A model generated the notes under the pieces. The model was given only the letters and a program-made list of their open reading frames with translations. It made no database searches and was not told the DNA's origin. From positions 1 through 62,470 of the forward strand of contig DBRE01000028.1 of the NCBI GenBank assembly GCA_002305535.1: a DNA stretch of 62,470 nucleotides, written 5' to 3'. Of the stretch, positions 16,297 to 23,708 are shown piece after piece; positions within the stretch are counted from its first letter, which is position 1, and each line of letters starts with the position of its first letter. This stretch comes from Syntrophomonas sp. UBA1376. Lineage in GTDB: Bacteria > Bacillota > Syntrophomonadia > Syntrophomonadales > Syntrophomonadaceae. The translations under genes were made by a program, and so were the position numbers.

Positions 16297-17640
16297 TCAG
16301 TATAAAACAGCTTCCGCTAAAGAGCGGGCACTGCCATCGGTAGTACGAAGCACTGCCCCACTCCGGAACGCAATTTCTTCCACGCTTATGTCATCTAACA
16401 TTATCGTGCTGCCTTCCTGTAATAAAACTTCCGGAATGATTACTTTTTTGCCTTTATAATCGTTCTGCAGACAATTAATAATATCGGTTCCGGTCAGTAG
16501 TCCGGTTACGGTTACATTACCGCCAAAGTACTGATTAGGCACCGTGACAACTCCTACCCTAAGACCCTTGATCCTATTAAAATCATTAGCCACGGATTGC
16601 ATGAGCACAGCCGCGGACTCACCGGTCACCAGGTAAGCCTCGGTGGGTTCCACCTCACTGGGTAGGTCTACTATTATCTCTCTCCAGTCATCCAGAAACA
16701 AACGAGTTAGCCCTATGCCATTTTCAATTTGGCTATAGTCATCATAGTACTCATTAGGTGGTATCGGAAGACCCGCTTTTATAAAAAACTCATCCGCTAA
16801 GTAGACCAAGCCGGTTCCCCACTGGGAGCGGAATTTGTCCTGCCAACGATTAGCCTGCTCAATCAGTTCCCGGGCTTGGGCGGAAGTGAAACTACCTATG
16901 ACCGGTAAACCTTGGCGATGACCAGTTAGACCCACCGGTACTATTCCTATTGACTGTACTGATGGATAAAGATCAGCCAAATCATTAATGGTGGTCAGCA
17001 ATTCTGCTCCATCGTTCAGGCCGGGACAGAGCACGATCTGAGTATGTACCTGGATACCGGCTTTTTTGAGGCGCATTAGGTCTTCTTTGATATGCGCTGC
17101 CTGAGGATTTTTCATCATTTGCTGACGCAATTGGCCAGACGTAGTATGAACTGACACATATAGGGGGCTGAGTCGCATACTCTCTAATTTATCCCAGTCG
17201 CTTTCCGTTAAATTAGTAAGCGTCACAAAATTGCCGAACAGGAAAGAGTAACGGTAGTCATCATCTTTTACATATAGAGTCTTGCGCATATCCGCTGGTA
17301 ATTGGTCAACAAAGCAAAACACACAGCGGTTGCGGCATACCCTGATGCGATCAAAAACTACCTCATCAAACAACAACCCCAGTTCGTCATCATAGTCCTT
17401 TTCTATATCGATGAACCATCGTTCACCGCTGTTTTTCTCCACTTCCAGGGTTATATTATCATCTTTAGAATAGAATTGATAATCAAGAATGTCTACCAGC
17501 GGCTGACCGTTGATGCTGAGCACTCTATCTCCCGATTCCAAGCCAACTTCAAAGGCTATACTATCTTCAATTACTTCCTTAATGCGGGCTCCCACTAGCG
17601 TTTCCTCCAGATACTTGGTATCTCCTACCCAATTATCCAT
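16297..17640 (-). CDS. DUF512 radical-SAM-like protein with N-terminal PDZ domain
   Basis: A 447-residue protein of the DUF512 family. It has an N-terminal PDZ-like region (about 15-75, with L-S-I-N-G-Q-P), then a radical-SAM-type cluster motif C102-x3-C106-x2-C109 and a long C-terminal DUF512 region. The cysteines suggest a 4Fe-4S cluster and S-adenosylmethionine use; the substrate is unknown. The start is ATG 17640 with GAGG nearby; a TTG at 17679 directly after the upstream stop is less likely. The family is widespread in anaerobic Firmicutes next to der. It follows two DUF3189 genes, perhaps in one operon. Confidence 0.9.
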   Translation of the reverse strand: MDNWVGDTKYLEETLVGARIKEVIEDSIAFEVGLESGDRVLSINGQPLVDILDYQFYSKDDNITLEVEKNSGERWFIDIEKDYDDELGLLFDEVVFDRIRVCRNRCVFCFVDQLPADMRKTLYVKDDDYRYSFLFGNFVTLTNLTESDWDKLESMRLSPLYVSVHTTSGQLRQQMMKNPQAAHIKEDLMRLKKAGIQVHTQIVLCPGLNDGAELLTTINDLADLYPSVQSIGIVPVGLTGHRQGLPVIGSFTSAQARELIEQANRWQDKFRSQWGTGLVYLADEFFIKAGLPIPPNEYYDDYSQIENGIGLTRLFLDDWREIIVDLPSEVEPTEAYLVTGESAAVLMQSVANDFNRIKGLRVGVVTVPNQYFGGNVTVTGLLTGTDIINCLQNDYKGKKVIIPEVLLQEGSTIMLDDISVEEIAFRSGAVLRTTDGSARSLAEAVLY

Positions 17641-17679
17641 GAAAAGCCTCGACTCCGCAAGCTTAAGGCGGTATATCAA

Positions 17680-18126
17680 TTAGTGCATGTTCTGCAGCCT
17701 TCCCCGCAAGTTATCGACAACTCTTTGCAGAATATTGAATTGGTTCTGTATTAAATAGGTGGAACTTAGAACATTTAAGTGGTCTCCCCCCAAAAATTTC
17801 GGCCAACGGCTGAAGAACATGATGATATTCTGACCGTTGATGAAAACTGGCTCTACCACCAGTTCCTTTTCGGTAAAACCTAGCAAATAACGCAGGTCTT
17901 CCAAGGACTTCTTAGCCATTAGTACGTCTTTGCCCACTCCTAGAGTATATACTCGGTTGCCCTCCTCATCCTCACCGATATAGATGGGAAATCCACTGTG
18001 GTCTTGAAAGGTATCACAAAAACCATTTACATATCGAAAATCAGGCTTGTCAAGACGCCCCAGGAAGATATTAGCCGCTATGAGTGCATGGTGGGTACCA
18101 GTATTGGATAAAAATATAATGTTCAT
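17680..18126 (-). CDS. DUF3189 family protein, copy A
   Basis: A 148-residue member of DUF3189, a small family found in spore-forming anaerobes and of unknown function. It starts with a short hydrophobic strand (M-N-I-I-F-L-S), as does its neighbour at 18123-18596. The two genes overlap by four bases (ATGA), so they are translationally coupled. The conserved H-H and the G-V-G-K-D region are visible. The earlier in-frame start at 18153 is rejected because it lies inside the upstream gene. Confidence 0.75.
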   Translation of the reverse strand: MNIIFLSNTGTHHALIAANIFLGRLDKPDFRYVNGFCDTFQDHSGFPIYIGEDEEGNRVYTLGVGKDVLMAKKSLEDLRYLLGFTEKELVVEPVFINGQNIIMFFSRWPKFLGGDHLNVLSSTYLIQNQFNILQRVVDNLRGRLQNMH

Positions 18127-18596
18127 GCCCGTACCTGCCGACGATCCATACATTGCAGACGAGTCGCATCCACTAAACTGGCTAATGCAAAATAGGCCTG
18201 CTGGGTGCCGATCCCGACCAGGGGACGGCCCAGTATGACAATTCCTATCCGGCGCGAAATGAACCCACCAATTTTCATGAACCAGTTAACATTGGGCATG
18301 GTGTTGACCGCCAGTATTTGGTCACCAACTCCCAGGATCTCAGCTGTACCATGCAAAACATTACTGTAGCGATTACCTAAGCTTTTCTTTCCTAGTATAT
18401 AAACCACATTTTCATATTCATCCACTCCCATGAAACGAATAGAGCCAAAATTACTATTATCGGTATTATCGAAGTAGGGAATGGCCATCAGTTCTTCCAG
18501 GGTGGGCCGACGATCCCGGGGCAATAATCCTAAATGCAGAGCAGCGGCAGTTACAGATGAATGAGACCCACCGAAGCAGTGGTAGATGATGTTCAT
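18123..18596 (-). CDS. DUF3189 family protein, copy B
   Basis: A 157-residue paralogue of the protein at 17680-18126; both begin with M-N-I-I and keep a similar length and order of strands. The ATG at 18596 lies six bases from GGAGGAG; the ATG at 18602 is possible. It contains Y-H-C-F-G-G-S-H-S-S near the N-terminus, a nucleotide-binding-like glycine/serine loop, but no proven activity. It sits between the YIEGIA capping gene and its own paralogue, in a group of spore-associated genes. Confidence 0.75.
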   Translation of the reverse strand: MNIIYHCFGGSHSSVTAAALHLGLLPRDRRPTLEELMAIPYFDNTDNSNFGSIRFMGVDEYENVVYILGKKSLGNRYSNVLHGTAEILGVGDQILAVNTMPNVNWFMKIGGFISRRIGIVILGRPLVGIGTQQAYFALASLVDATRLQCMDRRQVRA

Positions 18597-18692
18597 ACTC
18601 ATCTCCTCCTGGATAATCATAGGATGATGTAGTTGGCGGTATTTGCGGAGCGATGTGGGCATCGCCCCCTACGATTCGGAATACATCATTAA

Positions 18693-18887
18693 TCAATGCC
18701 TTACTATTATAAAAACATCATTTTCCAGGTCATGTACCATGCCGCCCAGAACCCGGGCCAGCAGCATAGATGTTTTTTCCATCTCTTTTTGATCCTGAAC
18801 TAAAAAAATGGGACATCCACCACCACCTACCTTAGCAGGATCCGGGGTGATGATGGCTAGAATAGCCTCTTTCAAACTTGTATCCAA
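18693..18887 (-). CDS. Capping complex subunit for YIEGIA
   Basis: A 64-residue protein matching the small family annotated as the capping subunit for YIEGIA proteins. It contains a G-G-G-G-C turn near residue 22-25 and ends in V-F-I-I-V-R-H. Translation probably starts at TTG (18887) after AAAGGATGG. It is 18 bases downstream of the YIEGIA gene, its usual neighbour. The function is not known; the family is limited to endospore formers. Confidence 0.75.
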   Translation of the reverse strand: MDTSLKEAILAIITPDPAKVGGGGCPIFLVQDQKEMEKTSMLLARVLGGMVHDLENDVFIIVRH

Positions 18888-18905
18888 TCAAACCCATCCT
18901 TTCAG

Positions 18906-19796
18906 CTAATCAGCAGCTTTACGGCCATAAAAACTCTCCAGAGTCGTACCCCGAGCCGATTCTAAAACTGGCACTTTTTTTATTATGTGTATTAAATAGT
19001 CCAAGTCAGGCTCATTGGCTACCATAAACAGCCCCAGATATCCTTGATCCACCTGTTTGCGAGCCAGAGGCATCAGATCCGGTTCAGCTGTATCGACTTT
19101 TGATCCCAAAATTGATACTACATCATGAATTATGGCCTGCCGCTGACCAGGGGCATGCAAGGTCAAGCGGGCATCATCGTTTTTAGGTTTGATCAAGACG
19201 CCCATACCTTCTTGGAGTATTTTTTCTTTAGTCTCTGGCAGACCGACATTCATGATGACCACATCTTCCACCATTAACAAAGCACCTTGAAAATGAACCG
19301 TGCCAGGAACAACCTCCACGATTTCTCCCAACTGTTGTCCACTCATCATTTTAATGGACAGAAAAATACATAATGGGCCGACTAGAAATGCGTAAGGCCA
19401 TCCCCCCCAGTGAACAACCAGACTGGTAAGGAAAGCCGTGAAAATGACCAAGTAATTACGTGCTTCAAAGACCCGGGCAATGCCTTCAATATAGTCATTC
19501 CCCCGACGGATCAACTTGGTTTCTTCCAGTTTGGATAGATTCTCTCTTTCCATATTGCGCACATCTCTGAACTGCTGGGCCGCTAATACCAGAAAGGTTA
19601 CCGCCGTATAATCGGGTTTCATAATGGCGGGAACTGCTACTGCACCTAAACTGGCTGCGATAAATCCCAACGCTAAATGGATCAGTTGTCCATGGGGGTA
19701 AGTTGGGTAGTGGCGATAATCACTTCTCAACATTATCCATCGGGACAAAAACCCAGCCACTACCCCACATACTATCACTATTAAATATTTATCCAT
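18906..19796 (-). CDS. YIEGIA family sporulation-associated membrane protein
   Basis: A 296-residue membrane protein named for the motif Y-I-E-G-I-A, which is present at about 102-107 in N-D-Y-I-E-G-I-A-R. Three or four hydrophobic spans lie in the first 160 residues, followed by a soluble C-terminal domain. The ATG at 19796 immediately follows the spoIIP stop codon, so the genes are coupled. The family is restricted to spore formers and its role is unknown. It sits between spoIIP and the capping-subunit gene, supporting a role in spore development. Confidence 0.85.
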   Translation of the reverse strand: MDKYLIVIVCGVVAGFLSRWIMLRSDYRHYPTYPHGQLIHLALGFIAASLGAVAVPAIMKPDYTAVTFLVLAAQQFRDVRNMERENLSKLEETKLIRRGNDYIEGIARVFEARNYLVIFTAFLTSLVVHWGGWPYAFLVGPLCIFLSIKMMSGQQLGEIVEVVPGTVHFQGALLMVEDVVIMNVGLPETKEKILQEGMGVLIKPKNDDARLTLHAPGQRQAIIHDVVSILGSKVDTAEPDLMPLARKQVDQGYLGLFMVANEPDLDYLIHIIKKVPVLESARGTTLESFYGRKAAD

Positions 19797-20840
19797 CTAT
19801 CTGGACTGCGCTCCCTTATTGAGCAGATAATAACCAGCCGCAGCGGCACCGACCACCACCAGGATTATTAAGATGGCTGTACTTGCTCCACCTGAACCTT
19901 CGGTGAGGGGTTTGGCGGCTGCTTCTCCCTGACCTTCCACCCCCAAGACCACGGGCATGGTGCTGGCAAATAGCTCGGCACCTTTCTCAGCCTCATCTTT
20001 ACTGTTGGTATGGGATCCCACCTCTATCAGTATGGAGCGGGGGCTTAGATCCTGGTTATAATCACCTTTTCCCATGAAAATTCCGTTGGATAATCCGGGA
20101 GCCTTTTTGTCCATGGCAGCTTTAATTTGCTTGGCAAAATCCAAGTTAGCTTTCATGTTGGGATTGGTTCGCCCTACAACTAACTTGATTTTGGTGGCGT
20201 CCTCTCCTTTTACTTCCGTCTGATACTGATCTGCCGGTACTGCATCCCGGTGGACATCAACAACCACATCAGGTGATGACTTACGGATTAATTGCATAGC
20301 AGTACGCCGTGAGCGATTGTAGGCATTGATATCATGCGGATTGTGGTTGGCATCACTGTAGGTGATATCAAAGCCCAACTGGCGCAGGCGATCAGCAAAT
20401 ATCTTGCCCACATCATAAATGCCGCCATTGCCTTCGATGCTTTCTTTGCCATCACCTTTTATATATGATTCATCACTATGGGTGTGATAGATGGCAATAG
20501 TAGGTTTTTTCTTCGTTTCAACTGGTATACTTTGCTCCTGGAATAGCCAGGCTGTTTTCTCAGAGTTATAATTCAGTTCGGGCATACGTTCTTTACCCTG
20601 ATAAACACAGCGAGCAGTTTCTCCCACCACTTCGATTACCTTATAACGAGAATTATCACTGCTGATGTATTCATCTCCAGGATAGACTTTGATGGCAGTT
20701 TGGTGGACTATATTGTTATTATCATCCACTAGGGTATAGTATTTGCCTCGCGGAGCTTCTTCCTGTTCCCCCAGCACGGCTGTCGGAGTAGCTAAAATAC
20801 AGAGGCAAGCAAGCAAAAGAACTATACATCCCTTATTCAT
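19797..20840 (-). CDS. spoIIP: Stage II sporulation protein P
   Basis: SpoIIP is the peptidoglycan amidase/endopeptidase of the engulfment machinery. The 347-residue product starts at ATG 20840 after GAGGTGAGGAAG and has a signal-type N-terminal segment. The zinc-type active-site motif H-T-H-S-D-E is at about 119-124 and a second conserved H-R-D is near 197-199; E-V-G-S-H-T-N follows later. Unusually, a second hydrophobic segment rich in Ala/Gly/Ile is present at the very C-terminus, followed by positive residues, so the protein may be anchored at its C-terminus. The start overlaps the DUF1614 stop by eight bases. Confidence 0.9.
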   Translation of the reverse strand: MNKGCIVLLLACLCILATPTAVLGEQEEAPRGKYYTLVDDNNNIVHQTAIKVYPGDEYISSDNSRYKVIEVVGETARCVYQGKERMPELNYNSEKTAWLFQEQSIPVETKKKPTIAIYHTHSDESYIKGDGKESIEGNGGIYDVGKIFADRLRQLGFDITYSDANHNPHDINAYNRSRRTAMQLIRKSSPDVVVDVHRDAVPADQYQTEVKGEDATKIKLVVGRTNPNMKANLDFAKQIKAAMDKKAPGLSNGIFMGKGDYNQDLSPRSILIEVGSHTNSKDEAEKGAELFASTMPVVLGVEGQGEAAAKPLTEGSGGASTAILIILVVVGAAAAGYYLLNKGAQSR

Positions 20841-21549
20841 CTTCCTCACCTCGCTCCCCATCATCAGACACAGGTTTGCGGGCTGGTTCGGGTACAGGCT
20901 CACGTAAATTGCGGATAAGTTCCTCAGGCCGTCCCTCGGTTTGAGGCCCGCCCTGGACACGTTCCAGAGTTTCGCCAATAACCTCGGCTAAAAGCAGGGC
21001 CAGAATACCAGCTAAAACCAATGAATCAAAGGCTCCGGCTCCTCCGATAGCCACGCTGCCTCGTACTCCAGTTGTGATCAAATAGTAGAGTTGCCCTATA
21101 TCGAGGGCCAGTACACCCATTACTGCAGCAAAAAAGGCCCCTCTGCGGGATCGTCCGGCCAGGTAACCAACGATACCAGCGACCAAAGGATAGATGTATA
21201 TGGGGTCAATGAATATCTGCTCTGGTTCTGCCCCCAAAAATCGTCCTGCTAGAAACAGTGCTAAAGCCGTAACCCCAGCAGCTATAATGGATCTAATTTT
21301 TTCCATGGCTGTGCCGGCTCCTACCCAAATGTAGATAGCTAGACCAACCGCAATGATTCCTCCCAAATTAATAGTTATCCGAGATCCGAGGGGAACGTCA
21401 ATGAAGCTGCCCACTATTATCGCTGCTATCCAAAACAAGGCTGCACGGTCTGTGAGACGCAGCCGATCCAGAGCACGATGAGCTATGCCGAAGTAGATGA
21501 GGATCGATATTACCACCAGGGCGATCAAGCCTAACGGGAAATTAGCCAT
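20833..21549 (-). CDS. DUF1614 membrane protein
   Basis: A 238-residue polytopic membrane protein with about six to seven hydrophobic spans and a charged C-terminal tail. It belongs to DUF1614, whose function is unknown. The ATG at 21549 has AAAGG nine bases upstream; earlier in-frame starts would add a non-conserved polar extension. Its stop overlaps the spoIIP start. The pairing with spoIIP and YIEGIA suggests action in the forespore or mother-cell membrane. Confidence 0.8.
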   Translation of the reverse strand: MANFPLGLIALVVISILIYFGIAHRALDRLRLTDRAALFWIAAIIVGSFIDVPLGSRITINLGGIIAVGLAIYIWVGAGTAMEKIRSIIAAGVTALALFLAGRFLGAEPEQIFIDPIYIYPLVAGIVGYLAGRSRRGAFFAAVMGVLALDIGQLYYLITTGVRGSVAIGGAGAFDSLVLAGILALLLAEVIGETLERVQGGPQTEGRPEELIRNLREPVPEPARKPVSDDGERGEEDE

Positions 21550-21611
21550 AGCATTCATCCTTTCGCTAATTTTAGGCTTAGATTTCCCTTTTGAACTGCA
21601 AATATGTAAAT

Positions 21612-21636
21612 TAAAAAAGCCGTCCCAAGACGACTT
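21612..21636 (-). terminator. Rho-independent terminator of the mobA-fni transcript
   Basis: On the minus strand AAGTCGTC-TTGG-GACGGCTT (one G-T pair) is followed by a T-run. It lies between fni and the DUF1614-spoIIP operon. Confidence 0.85.
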
Positions 21637-21757
21637 CATTATGTCCAATAAGATTCAGAATTCTATATTGGTCATTGCCACGAAAGTATTTCTGAGCTAT
21701 CATTGCGCCCCCCATTGAGGGTGTGGCAATTTCGTTACCTTAATCGACGGTATGATT

Positions 21758-22804
21758 TTAGTTTCTAGCCCAGTAGTTGACATCGATGCCGCGGGCGGTC
21801 AGCCACTGAGCTGTTTTTCCTATGATAATCATTGGTTTTTGCTGCAGTTCCTCTAAGTTACGGGAACCTGTCATCAGCAATCCCGCCTTGAGCCGGTATA
21901 AATATCCTTGTAAATAATTATTTAGGGCAATTTCCCCTTCTCGTACCAGTATTCTCAATAAGGGCCCGGCCATACCTATTAATGCGGCACCCATAGCCAA
22001 TGCTTTTACACCATCCAATGCTGTACGTATTCCCCCAGTAGCTATCAGTTTGACTGGTAGCTCCAGAGCCAAAACTTCACCCAAGCTCATGGCCGTTGGT
22101 ATGCCCCATTCATCAAATTCTCGCGCAAACAATCCTTGGCGCTGGTCTTCAATAGCTACAAAGTTGGTGCCGCCTTTACCGCCGATATCGAAACATCGTA
22201 TGCCTGCTTCGTACAGTCTCAGCACAGCTTCCTGGCTGAATCCAAATCCTACTTCTTTGGCAATTATCGGTACGGGGGACTTTTCTACCAGGCGGGATAC
22301 GTTTTCAATAACTCCAGAAAAATCCCGGTCTCCTTCCGGCATAGCAAGTTCCTGGGGAATATTGAAATGCAGCTGTAATCCATCAGCGCCAATCATGTCC
22401 ACCGCTTGTAAAGCTTGCTCTAATGACGATGCTGCACTGACATTAGCTAGGATAATACCCTGAGGGTTTTCTTGGCGAACTATAGTAAAAGTGTTGCGAA
22501 GATCATTTTCATGGAGAGCCAGAGTCTGTGAACCGACCGCCATTGCCAATCCATGCTCTCTGGCTAAGACCGCCAATGAACGGTTTATCTGCTGGGCTTC
22601 ACTGGTTCCTCCGGTTATAGCATTAATTAGCAGGGGGTAAAGAAGGGTTTTGTACAAAAAATATGAGGACAGATCAATATCGTCTATACTCAGTTCCGGT
22701 ACAGAATCATTGATCAGATAAACATCTTCGAAACCTGTGCTACATGATCCTTCGGTCAATCCGGTAGCAATTCTGATATGATCAGCTTTTCTCTTACTGC
22801 GAAT
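21758..22804 (-). CDS. fni: Type 2 isopentenyl-diphosphate isomerase
   Basis: Fni interconverts isopentenyl and dimethylallyl diphosphate using FMN and NADPH. The protein has N-A-I-T-G-G-T, the G-S-Q-T block, K-E-V-G-F-G and the C-terminal T-G-G-I-R-T FMN-binding segment. Homologues begin with a conserved R-K-x-x-H-I motif, present here as R-K-A-D-H-I. The frame upstream of this motif has no ATG, GTG or TTG within reach of the GGGAGG site. The codon in the expected place, overlapping the mobA stop as TAATT, is ATT at 22804, giving 348 residues. A TTG start at 22759 would delete the motif. An AUU start is the best reading, or a base error. Confidence 0.9.
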   Translation of the reverse strand: MRSKRKADHIRIATGLTEGSCSTGFEDVYLINDSVPELSIDDIDLSSYFLYKTLLYPLLINAITGGTSEAQQINRSLAVLAREHGLAMAVGSQTLALHENDLRNTFTIVRQENPQGIILANVSAASSLEQALQAVDMIGADGLQLHFNIPQELAMPEGDRDFSGVIENVSRLVEKSPVPIIAKEVGFGFSQEAVLRLYEAGIRCFDIGGKGGTNFVAIEDQRQGLFAREFDEWGIPTAMSLGEVLALELPVKLIATGGIRTALDGVKALAMGAALIGMAGPLLRILVREGEIALNNYLQGYLYRLKAGLLMTGSRNLEELQQKPMIIIGKTAQWLTARGIDVNYWARN

Positions 22805-23397
22805 TATAACAACCTCCCGGCAAGTTCCTGGGCTTTTTGTAAAGCCGCGGCATCATTTACATTAAAGAATATTTCCTCGACCTTGCCAAAACTGGCTAGT
22901 TCTGTTTCCGGAATTATCAGGGTATCCAATTCCTCAAACACTCTGACCAACTTCAGTTTATCCTCTTGCAAGCAGCGCTCAAAAACGGGCAGGCAACTAC
23001 GGCTGTAAAGGGCTGCCAGAGGCTGTAGACGCCCACCCACCTGTGGCACTACCGCCTGATACCCTTCTAACCGATCCGCCATAAAGCCCATTAAACGTGT
23101 ATCTATAAAGGGCATGTCGCACCCCAGTACAAAGACCATGTCACTACTGGCATAATACAGACCAGAATGGATACCGGCTACCGGCCCCATGCCCGGATAT
23201 ACATCGGTGTAGATCTTATCATTCATTTCTGCATATAGTTCCGGGTCGTTGCAGATAATGATGGTCTCCGAAAACACCGTGTTGAACTTGTCCAAAATGA
23301 TCTGCAAGGAGCTCTTCCCGCCAATTTCCGCAAAAGCCTTATTAAACTTCATGCGAGTACTCCTGCCCCCGGCTAGTACAACTCCGCTGGCATTCAT
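22804..23397 (-). CDS. mobA: Molybdenum cofactor guanylyltransferase
   Basis: MobA attaches GMP to molybdopterin. The 197-residue protein has the nucleotidyltransferase signature L-A-G-G-R-S-T-R-M near 8-16 followed by F-N-K, and the metal-binding G-C-D-M-P motif near residue 97-101. The ATG at 23397 follows GGAAGGGG. It overlaps the fni gene by one base (TAATT). A molybdo- or tungsto-enzyme, such as a formate dehydrogenase, is therefore likely elsewhere in the genome. Confidence 0.9.
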   Translation of the reverse strand: MNASGVVLAGGRSTRMKFNKAFAEIGGKSSLQIILDKFNTVFSETIIICNDPELYAEMNDKIYTDVYPGMGPVAGIHSGLYYASSDMVFVLGCDMPFIDTRLMGFMADRLEGYQAVVPQVGGRLQPLAALYSRSCLPVFERCLQEDKLKLVRVFEELDTLIIPETELASFGKVEEIFFNVNDAAALQKAQELAGRLL

Positions 23398-23439
23398 GCC
23401 TTCCCCTTCCTAATCTAAAAACCCAAGAAATGGTTGTAT

Positions 23440-23464
23440 AAAAAAAGCTGCCCCCGGCAGCTTT
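23440..23464 (-). terminator. Rho-independent terminator after the FmdB-like gene
   Basis: On the minus strand AAAGCTGCC-GGG-GGCAGCTTT is followed by T residues. It ends the plsC-ispH-fmdB transcript and separates it from mobA. Confidence 0.93.
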
Positions 23465-23477
23465 AAATCCGTACCCC

Positions 23478-23687
23478 TCACCCTCCACCAGTTGCAGCGG
23501 GGCAACCTGCACTACAGGAAGGCTGCACCGACTTACTTCCCCCGCTACTGGTACTAAAAAGGGAAACCAACTGCTTTATCTGTGAGGAACCGCATTCAGG
23601 ACATTTCGCTTTATGTTTATCCTGATTAGATATCATGAGGTCAAACTTTTTCCCACAATCTTGACAGGCAAAATCAAAAATGGGCAT
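23478..23687 (-). CDS. FmdB-family zinc-ribbon protein
   Basis: A 69-residue protein with the FmdB zinc ribbon: M-P-I-F-D-F-A-C-x2-C in the first twelve residues and C-P-E-C-G near 29-33. A Ser/Gly-rich tail with two more Cys residues ends in Gly. The ATG at 23687 is used (GAGGTGATC upstream). The family is often called a regulatory protein, but no function is proven. It follows ispH-S1 by 21 bases. Confidence 0.85.
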   Translation of the reverse strand: MPIFDFACQDCGKKFDLMISNQDKHKAKCPECGSSQIKQLVSLFSTSSGGSKSVQPSCSAGCPAATGGG

Positions 23688-23708
23688 GAAGATCACCTCA
23701 CCAGATCA

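Noticed and set aside
21550..21648. N-terminal extension of the DUF1614 protein
   Set aside because: It crosses the fni terminator and has no ribosome site.
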